DNA of 64,000 bases from Parathalassolituus penaei (GCF_026626885.1 NZ_JAPNOA010000039.1:1-64000), one strand, 5' to 3'. Numbered from the stretch's first letter, positions 17,600-27,270 are shown. Program-made: numbers and translations. The notes: generated by a model not told the origin, from the sequence alone.

Positions 17600-18082
17600 T
17601 CAGGGTTTATGGTGATAACTGGCCAGATCGGCATCCAGTGACCAGATAAATATCTCGGACATGGAAAAGCGTCGACGGCACTTCTCGTATTCCTGGATAA
17701 TGCTCAGATCACCGAAGCTGGTGCCTTCTGTGGTCTTTTTCGGAGATTTATTCTGGCTTGCATGATCCGGAAAGGCATCCAGCCAGCTCAGAACTTCCAC
17801 AGAGCCGGGAAATTCACTGATCTGATAAGGAGCCTCTCCTATCAAAGCCGCTTTAACCTGCTTACAAAATCGCTGAGCGGTACTACGGCGCGTGCCACCA
17901 TCCCCGTTCTGGGCAATATGGTTACCGGTTTCGATAATCGTGGCCATCGGCAGGAAAAACTGCACTCCCATCTTTCGGAATACTATAAAATCGTTTCCTG
18001 CCTGCTCTCGCTCGTTATTTCGGTTTGGCACATCCAGAAGATTTAAAAAGATAGATGTGTCTATCAGGCATATCGCACTCAC
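17600..18082 (-). CDS. PIN-domain protein paired with the AAA ATPase
   Basis: A 160-residue protein. PIN-type acidic positions are visible: LIDTSIFLNLLD near the N-terminus, the conserved Glu in MATIIETGNHI, SFGDLSIIQEY, and WSLDADLASYH at the end. PIN domains are metal-dependent ribonucleases. The GTG at 18080-18082 overlaps the stop of the ATPase gene by 4 bp (GTGA), so I chose it over a start 30 bp upstream. It sits between ATPase and jetD in the Wadjet operon and is most likely the effector of the ATPase. Confidence 0.75.
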   Translation of the reverse strand: MSAICLIDTSIFLNLLDVPNRNNEREQAGNDFIVFRKMGVQFFLPMATIIETGNHIAQNGDGGTRRSTAQRFCKQVKAALIGEAPYQISEFPGSVEVLSWLDAFPDHASQNKSPKKTTEGTSFGDLSIIQEYEKCRRRFSMSEIFIWSLDADLASYHHKP

Positions 18083-19383
18083 GATGCATTCCCTCGCATG
18101 CTTTCCAGCCATTCCACGGCTTCTCTGGCTCGTTGTTCTGGTGTTTCGTTTGTTTTCGAAGACTTCACAAATCGATCCACGACACCACGGGAGACCAGAC
18201 CTCCCAGTGGCCCTTGCATAATCAGGCCCGGATAGTTCGGCAAATCCTGCAAGCGGACCAGTTTGCTGGAGCCGTCTTCCGGGCTGCGATAGCAGAACAC
18301 GACATCGCCCAATGCTTCATCGGGCAAAGCATCCATCAATGCCGGGTTATGGGTTGATAGCAGCAAGCGGATACCGCGTTGTTCCGCTTGCTTGCGCATG
18401 GTTTCCAGTAGTTGATGAGCACGGGATGGATGAACGCCGTTATCGACTTCTTCGATAACAACCGTGCTGCCAGGCTCAGCCGATAACAAGGCGGCGGCGA
18501 TGGCCAAAACCCTGAGGGTGCCGTCGGAAAGTAAATCAGCGGTCCACAGTCGTTCCCGCTCACCAAAGTTTTCGATCAGACCCAGCAAATACTTACCCCG
18601 ACTAAAGGCATCAAACGTCAGGCCTTTAATATCCTGTTCAGGCAAACTGCAAATAAATTCGACGATTTGCTCTTTAACGTTTTCGTCCCTGCAAAGGTTG
18701 TACAAGACGCCTGAGAGGTTTGAGCAATTTCCCTTAAGCCGCTTATCAGGGTAACTGGCTTCCCGCATTTGAGAGGGCACAGGGTCCAGAAACAAGGTAT
18801 TTTCAAGAAGGGCGCTGAATCGCTCGGTGACCGCGGGAATAACCTTCTGAGCTTTTTCATGTGTCCGGTCGAAGGTCGCGGGACTCACTAACTGCATCAG
18901 AACAGCAATTTGATCAGTGCAGTCAATCTGCGGCTTGTTGCGACCACGGGCAAAATTGTTATAGGAAACCCGGATATTATTGGTCAGCCCCTGGGACGCC
19001 TGCTCTATGCGATACAGGGGATATTTTTCAGAAGGGGATGAAATGGATTCACTGGATATATGCAGTTCGTCTTCTCTCACAGACAGCTCGATAGCAAACT
19101 CATTCCAGTCCGCATCATCGGTATAACAGCCCAGCCCGAAGCGATCAGAATCCAGATAGCCAAGGGTGCGCACATCACCACGAATGACCTGATCTGAATC
19201 CTGTACTTTATGACGCAGCTTATCGAGTCTCTCTCCTTGCGCCAGCCAGCATAAAAACCGGAATGCTTCGATTGCATTGGTTTTACCCGATGCGTTGGCG
19301 CCAATCATCAGAGTCAACGGCGCCAGCGGCAATGATGCGTTCTGGTAGCTCTTGAAGTTATTCAGGTTAATGGCTGTAAGCAT
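18079..19383 (-). CDS. AAA/ABC-type ATPase (OLD/RecF-like), sensor partner of PIN protein
   Basis: A 434-residue protein with the RecF/AAA_21 layout: LNNFKSYQNASLPL, Walker A GANASGKTN (residues 28-36), a long middle insert, the signature LLSDGTLRVLAIAAALL, Walker B TVVIEEVDNGVHPSRA and the His switch LLLSTHNPAL. No Toprim domain follows, so it is not a full OLD nuclease. ATPases of this type pair with nuclease effectors in several defence systems (for example PARIS and Septu). It is translationally coupled to the PIN gene and inserted between jetC and jetD. Confidence 0.85.
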   Translation of the reverse strand: MLTAINLNNFKSYQNASLPLAPLTLMIGANASGKTNAIEAFRFLCWLAQGERLDKLRHKVQDSDQVIRGDVRTLGYLDSDRFGLGCYTDDADWNEFAIELSVREDELHISSESISSPSEKYPLYRIEQASQGLTNNIRVSYNNFARGRNKPQIDCTDQIAVLMQLVSPATFDRTHEKAQKVIPAVTERFSALLENTLFLDPVPSQMREASYPDKRLKGNCSNLSGVLYNLCRDENVKEQIVEFICSLPEQDIKGLTFDAFSRGKYLLGLIENFGERERLWTADLLSDGTLRVLAIAAALLSAEPGSTVVIEEVDNGVHPSRAHQLLETMRKQAEQRGIRLLLSTHNPALMDALPDEALGDVVFCYRSPEDGSSKLVRLQDLPNYPGLIMQGPLGGLVSRGVVDRFVKSSKTNETPEQRAREAVEWLESMRGNAS

Positions 19384-19412
19384 TTTCGCCTCGATTTGAT
19401 GGCCTCTGGTAT

Positions 19413-19429
19413 TTATTCAATTGGAATAA
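19413..19429. promoter_or_regulatory. Inverted repeat upstream of the ATPase-PIN pair
   Basis: TTATTC-AATTG-GAATAA lies in the 68-bp gap between jetC and the ATPase gene, the only real gap in the operon after jetA. The gap is also AT-richer than its surroundings. It could be an operator giving the inserted pair its own control, or a weak hairpin. Confidence 0.35.
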
Positions 19430-19451
19430 GATTACTACATCTTCACCTGGA

Positions 19452-22400
19452 TTATCCCCGCACACCGTTGCGCTGTTTCTGCTCCATCGCCCTCTGCTCC
19501 AGTTCTTCCCAGCTCAATGAGGTCAGGCTCGATAACGTGCCGCGCCGGTGCACCACAGTGGCGGAGCGGGTGTGGTTGCGCAGCAGCCGCATTTCCTTGT
19601 TGGGGGTGATAAACAGGGCGTGCAGGCCAAACTCCTGGAGCGCTTCGATAATACGTCCGGCGACGGCATGGGAGCTGCGTGAGAAGGCTTCGTCGAGCAC
19701 GATGGTGCCGAACAGGGGCTGGCTGCTGCCGTCCGGGCAGAGTGCGTACGACAGCGAGGCGGTGAGGACAAACGAGGCAATAATTTCTTTTTCGCCACCG
19801 CTACCGCCCTGGGAGCTTTTGAATTTGCCGAGACTGGCACCGCTGCCACGGTCAATGGTCATGGCCTCGAATTCGAGCCGAAAGCGCGGGTCGAGCAGGG
19901 CTTTGGCGGCCTGGGTGTGGCGTTTTTCACAGAGCGAACGCAGGTCTTCGACCACCACCCGCAGGGCCTTGTAATGGCTACTGCCGTCGTCTTCGGCCAG
20001 GCGTGCCGAGCGCAGGGCATTGAGGCTTTTGTTAAAGGTGGTCAGGCGTTCATGAATGACCTTGCTGGCATTCAGTTGCAGGTAACGACCGGGCTGGAAA
20101 TCCACCCGCCGCAAGGTGTTGTTGACGTCTTCAAGACGGTCGATGATTTTTGCCACTTCGCCATCAATCATGGTCAACAAGCCGGTCACACCGTCATCCG
20201 AAGAACGGTTGAGATACTCACGGAATTGTTTCTGTTTTTCCGGCAGGGCTTCTTCGCGCAACAGCTGATAACGCTTGAGGTAGTCCTGAATATCGTCCAG
20301 TTCGGTGCCGGTTTCGGCCAGCGCGCCGCGATCTTCTTTTTTGGCATTGGCCATCGCCCGTACCAGATCGGCCTGGGCCCGAGCCTGCTGGTCGACGAGT
20401 TTGTCGATGTCATCACGCAGGCGATTATGGGTCGCCTGTTCCAGCTCCAGCAGTTCCACCGGGCTGGCCTGCTGGATAGCGGCGGCCAACGGCTGCCAGC
20501 AACGATCCGCCAGATCCCGCTGTGACTTCGATAACCCCGCTTCTGCCCGTTGCCAGGCCCGCGATTGCTGTTGTCCGGCGTCACGCAGCTGGTTGGCCAG
20601 CCCTGCCAGCCGGGTCTTGAGGTCAATGACCTGCTTGTCACAGGCGGCACAATCCTGCCCGACCTGCTCAAAGCGGGCTTTGGCGTCACTGAGGTCCGAA
20701 TCAGGTGCCGTCAGGCGTTGCAGCTCCTGCTCGGCGTTGGCCAGGGTCTGCTGCGCCATGGGCACATTGATGGATTCAAAATCCACGTGCAGCAAGGCAT
20801 CGGCTAACGCCTGTTGCTGCTCCAGCTGACTGACCTGGCCTCTGGCTTTTTCGGCCGCGTTCTGGTGTTGCTGATGGCGCTGCTGCTGGTCCTGCAACTG
20901 CCGTTGCAAGGCGTCGAGACGGTCGCGGTTGTCAAAGCCGGTCAGCCAGTCGTCCGTGAGGGCTTTCTGGTCCTGCTTTTCAAAAAAGCGCGCCTTGCCA
21001 GACAGGGTGCCTTCGCGGGTGATGGCGTGTTCGGTGTGACGCAAGGCTTCGCTGCTGGCGACACAATGCAGATCAATACCGGCCAGCAGGGTCTTCAGCG
21101 CGTCCCGGTACGGATGGTTTTTGTAGTCGAGTTTGCGGGTAAAACCATCGTCCATAAAACGCGCCGGTTCGATGCTTGCGCGAACTTCGAAGAAGCGGAC
21201 GTGCAGATGGTTATTGCGCTGGTTCACCCAGTGCAGTGCCTGCCCCAGCTGCTGTTCCGGCACCAGAATCCGCAAACGCTGGCTCCCGATCGCCCGTTCG
21301 ATGGCACCGCGCCAGCCCTGCTCTTCCGCTTTCACCTGTACCAGTTCAGCAACAAACGGCAGATCCTGTTCGTCCAGCTCCAGGAAGTCAGCCAGATCCG
21401 TGCGGAAGTTGCGGAATTTCGAGCTGATGTTGGAGCGACTGCGGCGGGTATCGGCGAGTTCATGCTCAAGACCCTGAATCGCCTGTTGGCTGCCCTGCGC
21501 GGTCGATCCGGCCTGAAACGCCTGTTCGCGGGCAGTCGCCAATTGCCGGGCCAGCGATTCCAGCTGCTGGCGGGTCTGCTGCTGGTTGGTGGCCAGTGCT
21601 TCACGGCTGAGGGTTGGATCCAGCGCCAGTTTCTGCACCAGCGCCAGATACTGGCGGGCATCGCGCTGACGCTCTGCAAGTGTACCGCGCAAGGCCCTGA
21701 TCAGTTGCTCCCGAGATTGCAGGTCCTTGCCGCCCAGATTCAGATAACGGGCGTAGAGTTCGTCACGTTGCTGACTGAGTTGTTGCTGGTGCTGTTCCGC
21801 ATCCCCCAGCTCCGCTTGCAGACTGGTGCTCGCCAGTTGCAGACGCTGGCTTTCGGCTTTCCATTTGGCATGGGCCTGTTCCGCAAACCAGACCGGCAAG
21901 CTGCTGCTGAGCTGTTTTTGTTCACTCAGGTGAGCCTCAAGCTGCTGATATTTTTGCCACTGCAGAGTCACCGGCTCCAGGGAGCGTAACTGGCGGCGCG
22001 CCACTTCCAGTTCTTCGTAGATGGCGGTGAGGTCATCAAAGCTGTTGGCGACATCTGACGCCCGTTCAAACTGAGCGGTATCATCCAGCACCAGTTCGCG
22101 GAAAATCTCGTCGATGCTGTTGAGCTGCTTCAGACCGGCGGCCCGGTTAAGCAGGTTAAAAGCATTTTCCCGCACTTCAAAAAAGTCACGAATCCGGGCC
22201 AGATACCGGCCTTTGCTGGGGTAGCCCGTCAGCCCGGTGGTCTGTTTTTCCAGTTGGGTCAGCGCCCGCTTACCGCCCTCGTTGAGGGTGGTAAGCCAGT
22301 CCGACAGGGTTTGTTGCGGGTGGCTGGAAAACAGCCAGAGTTTGTTGAGATCGGAAGCGGCCATGCTGTTGCCGTCGATCCAGAACAAACCCGCCAGCTT

Positions 22401-22766
22401 GACCTGGCTATCACTGCTGGCGAAGGTGGCGCAGATGCCGGACAGGGTTTTGCCCTGGCGGGTGATATGGTTTTGCTCGACACCACCGTTACCGGCTCCG
22501 GCGACACCGCGCACATAGGAAATCAGATCGCGGTCGCTCTCGTGGCCGCCGGTTGAAGCCAGATTGTATTTGGGGTTGGCGGTCAGCAGGGTCATCAGGG
22601 CATCCACCAGGGTGGTTTTACCGCTGCCGGTGGGGCCAATAATGGCGGTCCCCTGCGGGTCGATGTCCACCGCTTGTGGTCCGGCAAAACCTCCCCAGTT
22701 GAACAGCTCCAGTCGGCGCAGCTGGTAGGTCGGTTCGAAACTGAACATCTCACTTTGGGATTGCAT
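19452..22766 (-). CDS. jetC: Wadjet SMC-like ATPase JetC
   Basis: A 1104-residue SMC/MukB-like motor. The N-terminal head has FNWGGFAGPQ and Walker A GPTGSGKTTLVDAL (near 45); the middle is long coiled coil, rich in Gln, Leu and Glu, with a hinge-like insert near residues 450-620; the C-terminal head has SQGGSGGEKEIIASFVLTASL (ABC signature) and Walker B FGTIVLDEAFSRSS. JetC with JetA and JetB extrudes DNA loops and licenses JetD to cut small circular DNA. It overlaps the end of jetB by one base (TGATG). Confidence 0.95.
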   Translation of the reverse strand: MQSQSEMFSFEPTYQLRRLELFNWGGFAGPQAVDIDPQGTAIIGPTGSGKTTLVDALMTLLTANPKYNLASTGGHESDRDLISYVRGVAGAGNGGVEQNHITRQGKTLSGICATFASSDSQVKLAGLFWIDGNSMAASDLNKLWLFSSHPQQTLSDWLTTLNEGGKRALTQLEKQTTGLTGYPSKGRYLARIRDFFEVRENAFNLLNRAAGLKQLNSIDEIFRELVLDDTAQFERASDVANSFDDLTAIYEELEVARRQLRSLEPVTLQWQKYQQLEAHLSEQKQLSSSLPVWFAEQAHAKWKAESQRLQLASTSLQAELGDAEQHQQQLSQQRDELYARYLNLGGKDLQSREQLIRALRGTLAERQRDARQYLALVQKLALDPTLSREALATNQQQTRQQLESLARQLATAREQAFQAGSTAQGSQQAIQGLEHELADTRRSRSNISSKFRNFRTDLADFLELDEQDLPFVAELVQVKAEEQGWRGAIERAIGSQRLRILVPEQQLGQALHWVNQRNNHLHVRFFEVRASIEPARFMDDGFTRKLDYKNHPYRDALKTLLAGIDLHCVASSEALRHTEHAITREGTLSGKARFFEKQDQKALTDDWLTGFDNRDRLDALQRQLQDQQQRHQQHQNAAEKARGQVSQLEQQQALADALLHVDFESINVPMAQQTLANAEQELQRLTAPDSDLSDAKARFEQVGQDCAACDKQVIDLKTRLAGLANQLRDAGQQQSRAWQRAEAGLSKSQRDLADRCWQPLAAAIQQASPVELLELEQATHNRLRDDIDKLVDQQARAQADLVRAMANAKKEDRGALAETGTELDDIQDYLKRYQLLREEALPEKQKQFREYLNRSSDDGVTGLLTMIDGEVAKIIDRLEDVNNTLRRVDFQPGRYLQLNASKVIHERLTTFNKSLNALRSARLAEDDGSSHYKALRVVVEDLRSLCEKRHTQAAKALLDPRFRLEFEAMTIDRGSGASLGKFKSSQGGSGGEKEIIASFVLTASLSYALCPDGSSQPLFGTIVLDEAFSRSSHAVAGRIIEALQEFGLHALFITPNKEMRLLRNHTRSATVVHRRGTLSSLTSLSWEELEQRAMEQKQRNGVRG

Positions 22767-23542
22767 CAGTCATTCTCCCCGGCTTCTGATTCGGCCTTCG
22801 TGCCGTCGTTATTTACCTTTGGGTTAGCCATCGTGTTGGCCATCTGTTGCAGATCGCGCAGCAGTGCCTGCAGGTTTTCCGGGTTGGCCAGATGGGCAAT
22901 CAAGGGCCGGATACCAACGCGGTCGTGGCTGTCGGGGGGCGTCACCAGACCGTGGCCTTTAAGCTGTTCGAGCAGCTGCAGGGTGCGATTACGCTCCTTG
23001 GCCTCGCTGCCTGGGTCACCCAGATAGAGCTGCAGGTGGGAGCTGAGTTCATCGACGTTGACCACCGCATCACCGGCACCCACACCATGTTCCTGTTCGT
23101 GGCTGACAAAATGCTGGCGCAGAATCGCCACCAGCAGCGATTGTTCCAGGGTCAGGCGTTGTTTGCGCACCAGTGGGTGCGCCCATTCATCGTCATCGAC
23201 CAGCCCTTCCTTGCGCACCAGTAAAAACAGCAACCCCCGCACTTCGTCAGCGCGGGCGTGCAGGTCCAGCGGCTCAAGGATGCGATTGAGGTCGGGCAAA
23301 TGGGTGAGCCCGAGGCGGTACAGATTGGGCTTGTCGGTTTGTTCAATCAATCCGGATGCCAACAGGTTCTGTGTCACTTCACGCAGCCGCGCCGGCGTGC
23401 GGTCAGTCTCGGTGTCCGCGTCAGCCGCAGCAGCGCCAGACTCAGGGGCAAGCCCGGCAGCCGTCGCTGACAGTGCAGATTCTGAATGGTCGTCGGCGCT
23501 CGCCGGGGCCGCCGTCAGCTGGTCAAAAAAGTTGCTGCTCAT
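22766..23542 (-). CDS. jetB: Wadjet kleisin-associated subunit JetB
   Basis: A 258-residue DUF4194-type protein. The first 50 residues are low-complexity (Ala/Ser/Asp), followed by winged-helix-like segments (LREVTQNLLASGLIEQTDKPNLYRLG and LLVAILRQHF). JetB is the KITE/MukE-like subunit bridging the kleisin JetA and the motor JetC. It sits between jetA (12 bp gap) and jetC (1-base overlap), the canonical order. Confidence 0.92.
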   Translation of the reverse strand: MSSNFFDQLTAAPASADDHSESALSATAAGLAPESGAAAADADTETDRTPARLREVTQNLLASGLIEQTDKPNLYRLGLTHLPDLNRILEPLDLHARADEVRGLLFLLVRKEGLVDDDEWAHPLVRKQRLTLEQSLLVAILRQHFVSHEQEHGVGAGDAVVNVDELSSHLQLYLGDPGSEAKERNRTLQLLEQLKGHGLVTPPDSHDRVGIRPLIAHLANPENLQALLRDLQQMANTMANPKVNNDGTKAESEAGEND

Positions 23543-23554
23543 GGTGTGTAATCC

Positions 23555-25054
23555 TTATAGATCCCAGTCGATGGCGGCCAACAGCTCCCCATCCAGTGCC
23601 ACTGTCGGCAGGGTAAAACGCCACTGGCGCTGATCTCGATCGGTCAGCTCAAGGCTCTGGCTCTGCTGATCCTGAACCTCGATACCGGCTTCCCGTGCCA
23701 TGGCAATCCACAACGCCAGGGTTTCCAGATCGTGAACCGGCGGCAGTGCTGCAGCGAGTTCGGCCAGCGTCAGCGGTTTGCCAGCCTGTTTCAGGGTAGC
23801 GAGGGTGTCGGCGATCACGGCCTCACGGTCAAGGCCGTCGAGGGCATCCCAGAAATCATCGTCGAGATCATCCAGCGAGGTCGGATGGGGGGTGAAATCC
23901 AGTGCATCGGTGCCTTCCTGATCCAGTGATTTGCAGCGCAAACGTTCGACCGTCGGCAGTTTGGCCAGCGCAAAGCCGACGGCAGGCAAGCTTGATGGTG
24001 CCCGCCGGGTAGCCTGCCGTTGCCAGTCGAGTTCCATCGCCTGTCTGAAAATATCCTGCAACAAAATTCCCACGCGATGGTGCTCACTGGCCAGTCCGGT
24101 TTTGATAAATCCTTTGACGTCCTGCTCACTGCGGGCACGGGCCTGCATCACCTGATGGCTTTCGCTGGCGAGACGCAGACGCAACCAGCGCAGGTCATTC
24201 ATCTGGTTACGGCTGAGGGCTTTGCTGGCGGCGGGGTTCGACAGAATCTGTTTGAGCCGATGACCCATATCTTCCAGCTCGGTGGTCTGGCGCAGCTGCT
24301 GCAAAAAGCCATCAAACACCCGCCCTTCAGGGGTATTCAGCAACGCTTCCTGACCATCCAGCAGGTGCTGCACCACATCGCCACGGTTGGCGCCTTCCGA
24401 CACAATGGTCTGGCGCAGCTGGCGGTCGGCCTCACGCCAGGAGTCCTCGACCCGCCGGAAATCCGCACTGAGCCCGGACGCCAGCGTATAGACCTCTTTC
24501 AGGGCTTCAATGGCGTCATTTTCGGTTAACACCTCAATGTGGCCAGCACGGGCTTGCTCCAGTTCTTTCTGCAGTCCGGCAATTTTGTTTTCGAGGGTGC
24601 GGATACGGCTTGCCGGATTGGGATTAAGGCCGGTTTCGAGCTGTTCGATCTGCTGCTGCACCACCGCCAGACGCGAGGCTGTCGTCGTCATGATGCGGTT
24701 ATCCAGGGACTCGATAAACTGCACGGCACTGTTAAGGGCATCGGTGGAATACAGGCGGTGACTGCGTTCGATGATCAGGCCACGGCGAATCCACTCGCGC
24801 AGTTCCCGCCCGGCCTGCTGGGGCGCCTTGTCCGGGTCGACATCAAATTCTGCCTCTTCCGCAAAGGCCAGCAGCATATTGGTTAACGCCTGCAGGGCAT
24901 CTTCTTCGGCGACGCCATCCCGCGCCTGTTCGAACAGGACGGTCAGACAGCCCAGCATTAACGGGGCTCGGGGAGAAACCAGTAAACGCCAGGCCGGATG
25001 GTTATGGCGGGCACTGATAAACTGACGGGCTTTTTGCTGGGCAGTAATTGTCAT
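23555..25054 (-). CDS. jetA: Wadjet kleisin-like subunit JetA
   Basis: A 499-residue DUF3375-type protein from the ATG at 25052-25054; an in-frame upstream start would add residues with no better ribosome site. Features include the N-terminal helical part (FISARHNHPAWRLLVSPRAPLML), a predicted coiled coil (VVQQQIEQLETGLNPNPASRIRTL) and the C-terminal winged helix (TLAELAAALPPVHDLETLALWI). It is the MukF-like kleisin and the first gene of the operon jetA-jetB-jetC-ATPase-PIN-jetD. Confidence 0.92.
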   Translation of the reverse strand: MTITAQQKARQFISARHNHPAWRLLVSPRAPLMLGCLTVLFEQARDGVAEEDALQALTNMLLAFAEEAEFDVDPDKAPQQAGRELREWIRRGLIIERSHRLYSTDALNSAVQFIESLDNRIMTTTASRLAVVQQQIEQLETGLNPNPASRIRTLENKIAGLQKELEQARAGHIEVLTENDAIEALKEVYTLASGLSADFRRVEDSWREADRQLRQTIVSEGANRGDVVQHLLDGQEALLNTPEGRVFDGFLQQLRQTTELEDMGHRLKQILSNPAASKALSRNQMNDLRWLRLRLASESHQVMQARARSEQDVKGFIKTGLASEHHRVGILLQDIFRQAMELDWQRQATRRAPSSLPAVGFALAKLPTVERLRCKSLDQEGTDALDFTPHPTSLDDLDDDFWDALDGLDREAVIADTLATLKQAGKPLTLAELAAALPPVHDLETLALWIAMAREAGIEVQDQQSQSLELTDRDQRQWRFTLPTVALDGELLAAIDWDL

Positions 25055-25195
25055 AAATCCATTTACAGAGTGACGTCGCAACGAACGGTTTCAGCAAAGT
25101 AAATAACGATTCATGACCCGCCGCAACCTTACTCACACGCAGAGTTTTTCAGAGTGTTTGAGCTCTGAATCTGCCTCCGATAACCAGTTCTGGCG

Positions 25196-25221
25196 ACCAG
25201 AGGTTGCGCAGAGACTCTGGT
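25196..25221. promoter_or_regulatory. Inverted repeat in the jetA/benA divergent gap
   Basis: ACCAGAG (25196-25202) and CTCTGGT (25215-25221) form a 7-bp inverted repeat in the gap between the divergent Wadjet and ben operons, just upstream of the BenR-like half-site. It may be an operator for either side. Confidence 0.3.
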
Positions 25222-25240
25222 CAGTTCCCGATAACCCCTA

Positions 25241-25255
25241 TGCACAAAACGGATA
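25241..25255 (+). promoter_or_regulatory. XylS/BenR-type half-site upstream of benA
   Basis: TGCACAAAACGGATA fits the XylS/BenR half-site TGCA-N6-GGNTA perfectly. A degenerate second half (GTCA-N6-GATAA) is seen 21 bp upstream at 25220, the normal spacing of these tandem sites. A possible -10 GATAGT lies at 25273-25278. The position, 74 bp before the benA start, fits activation by an AraC-family regulator in response to benzoate. No benR is in the window. Confidence 0.6.
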
Positions 25256-25328
25256 ATCCTCGTGATGTGCTGGATAGTGGCGCAGTTAGCAGGCTTTTAC
25301 TCTGGAAACACATACGGAGGGGCCTTTG

Positions 25329-26684
25329 ATGAACAACCAACTCATAACAAAAATCCAGAGCATGATGGAAGAAGACCCGGCCAAGGGGCTATATCGCTGC
25401 CGTCGTGACATGTTCACCGATCCTGAGCTATTTGAGCTCGAAATGAAGTATATCTTTGAGGGCAACTGGGTATATCTGGCCCATGAGAGCCAGATCCCGG
25501 CCAATAACGATTTTTTTACCGGTTATATTGGTCGTCAACCGGTGCTGATTACCCGCAACAAGGACGGTGAGCTGAACTGCTTTATCAACGCCTGCTCGCA
25601 TCGCGGCGCAGTATTGTGCCGCACCAAACGGGGCAACAAGTCGGTAATGACCTGCCCATTCCACGGCTGGAGCTTTAATAACTCCGGCAAATTACTGAAG
25701 GTAAAAGATCCGGTGGATGCCGGTTATCCGGAGTCATTCAACTGCAACGGTTCCCACGATCTCAAGAAGGTTGCACGCTTTGAGTCGTATCGCGGCTTTC
25801 TTTTCGGCAGTCTGAACGCGAATGTAAAACCACTCACTGAACATCTGGGAGAAGCCACCCATATCATCGACATGATTGTAGATCAGTCGCCGGATGGGCT
25901 GGAGGTGCTGAACGGTGCATCGACTTACGTGTATGACGGCAACTGGAAAGTCCAGGCTGAAAACGGTGCCGATGGTTATCACGTATCAGCCGTGCACTGG
26001 AACTACGTGGCCACAACGTCACGCCGCAAGAGCGGTATATCGGATGACGACGTCAAAGCCATGGATGCCTCGACCTGGAACAAACAGAAAGGTGGTTTTT
26101 ATGCCTTTGAGCAAGGCCACATTCTGTTGTGGATGCAATGGCCAAACCCACAAGACCGCCCATTATATGAAAAACGCGATGAGCTGGTTTCGCGTTTTGG
26201 CGAAGCCCGTGCGGACTGGATGATTGGCAATCTGCGTAATCTTTGTCTGTACCCGAACATGTTCCTGATGGACCAGTTCGGATCGCAGATCCGCCATTTC
26301 CGGCCGATTTCCGTCGACAAGACCGAAGTCACCATCTATTGCATTGCCCCGAAAGGAGAAAGTGACGAAGCCCGTGCCCATCGCATTCGTCAGTACGAGG
26401 ACTTCTTCAACGCTTCTGGAATGGCCACTCCGGACGACCTGGAAGAATTCCGCGCTTGTCAGGAGGGTTTCAAAGCCAGCGCCTTGCCATGGAATGACAT
26501 GTGTCGAGGTGCCAAACACTGGATTCAGGGACCGGATGATGCTGCCCGCTCAATTGGCCTGAAACCACTCCTCAGTGGTGCCAAATCCGAAGATGAAGGC
26601 TTGTACACCATCCAGCACCGTTACTGGGTCGACTACCTGACCACCTGTGTCGACACGCACCACTCTGGCAGTCACGAGGAATAA
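25329..26684 (+). CDS. benA: Benzoate 1,2-dioxygenase large (alpha) subunit
   Basis: A 451-residue Rieske oxygenase alpha subunit. The Rieske cluster ligands are in [10 protein letters not shown] and CPFHGW; the mononuclear iron site is in [13 protein letters not shown]. With BenB it forms the oxygenase that turns benzoate into the cis-diol. The ATG at 25329 follows GGAGGGG and is preferred over an overlapping TTG. The presence of benD directly behind supports benzoate (or a toluate) rather than anthranilate as substrate. Confidence 0.93.
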   Translation: MNNQLITKIQSMMEEDPAKGLYRCRRDMFTDPELFELEMKYIFEGNWVYLAHESQIPANNDFFTGYIGRQPVLITRNKDGELNCFINACSHRGAVLCRTKRGNKSVMTCPFHGWSFNNSGKLLKVKDPVDAGYPESFNCNGSHDLKKVARFESYRGFLFGSLNANVKPLTEHLGEATHIIDMIVDQSPDGLEVLNGASTYVYDGNWKVQAENGADGYHVSAVHWNYVATTSRRKSGISDDDVKAMDASTWNKQKGGFYAFEQGHILLWMQWPNPQDRPLYEKRDELVSRFGEARADWMIGNLRNLCLYPNMFLMDQFGSQIRHFRPISVDKTEVTIYCIAPKGESDEARAHRIRQYEDFFNASGMATPDDLEEFRACQEGFKASALPWNDMCRGAKHWIQGPDDAARSIGLKPLLSGAKSEDEGLYTIQHRYWVDYLTTCVDTHHSGSHEE

Positions 26685-26694
26685 GGAGAACACC

Positions 26695-27189
26695 ATGCGT
26701 TTTGAATATCAGGACATTCTCGACTTCCTGTACTCCGAGTCCCGAGCACTCGATGACAAACAATGGGATCAATGGCTACAGCATTACGCTGTCGACGCCG
26801 AATTCTGGATGCCCAGCTGGGATGACAGTGGCGAGCTGGTCACCAACCCGCAACGCGAAGTATCGCTGATGTATTACCGCCGCCGTGATGGTCTGGAAGA
26901 CCGGGTGTTCCGTATCAAGACCGAACGCTCCAGCGCCTCCAGCCTGCCGGAACCGCGCACCAGCCATAACCTGTCGAATATCGAGATTGTGGAGGAGCAA
27001 GGCGACACCTGCCAGGTACGTTACAACTGGTGCACCCACAGCATCCGTTACCAGACAGTGGATAGTTATTTCGGCACCACCTTTGTCACGTTGCGCCGCG
27101 ACGCCTCCGGTGGACTGCAGATCACTCGCAAGAAAGTAGTACTGAAAAACGATTACATCCATCACGTGATCGACGTCTACCACGTATGA
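26695..27189 (+). CDS. benB: Benzoate 1,2-dioxygenase small (beta) subunit
   Basis: A 164-residue beta subunit of the ring-hydroxylating dioxygenase family (NTF2-like fold), beginning with FEYQDILDFLYSESRALDDKQWDQW-type sequence. It holds the alpha subunits in the hexamer and has no redox centre. The ATG at 26695 follows AAGGAGA, 10 bp after the benA stop; a longer upstream frame overlaps benA and was not used. Confidence 0.93.
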   Translation: MRFEYQDILDFLYSESRALDDKQWDQWLQHYAVDAEFWMPSWDDSGELVTNPQREVSLMYYRRRDGLEDRVFRIKTERSSASSLPEPRTSHNLSNIEIVEEQGDTCQVRYNWCTHSIRYQTVDSYFGTTFVTLRRDASGGLQITRKKVVLKNDYIHHVIDVYHV

Positions 27190-27270
27190 ATGATCCGGGG
27201 CTGGCCACCAGCCCTCTTCTATCTGCAACCTGACAACAAAGCCTTATTGAAAGGCTGGAGCGTGCTAGCC

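Noticed and set aside
19917..22556. Long plus-strand open frames inside jetC
   Set aside because: They are shadows of a GC-rich coding strand; their content is compositionally biased, and the minus-strand frame has complete SMC motifs.
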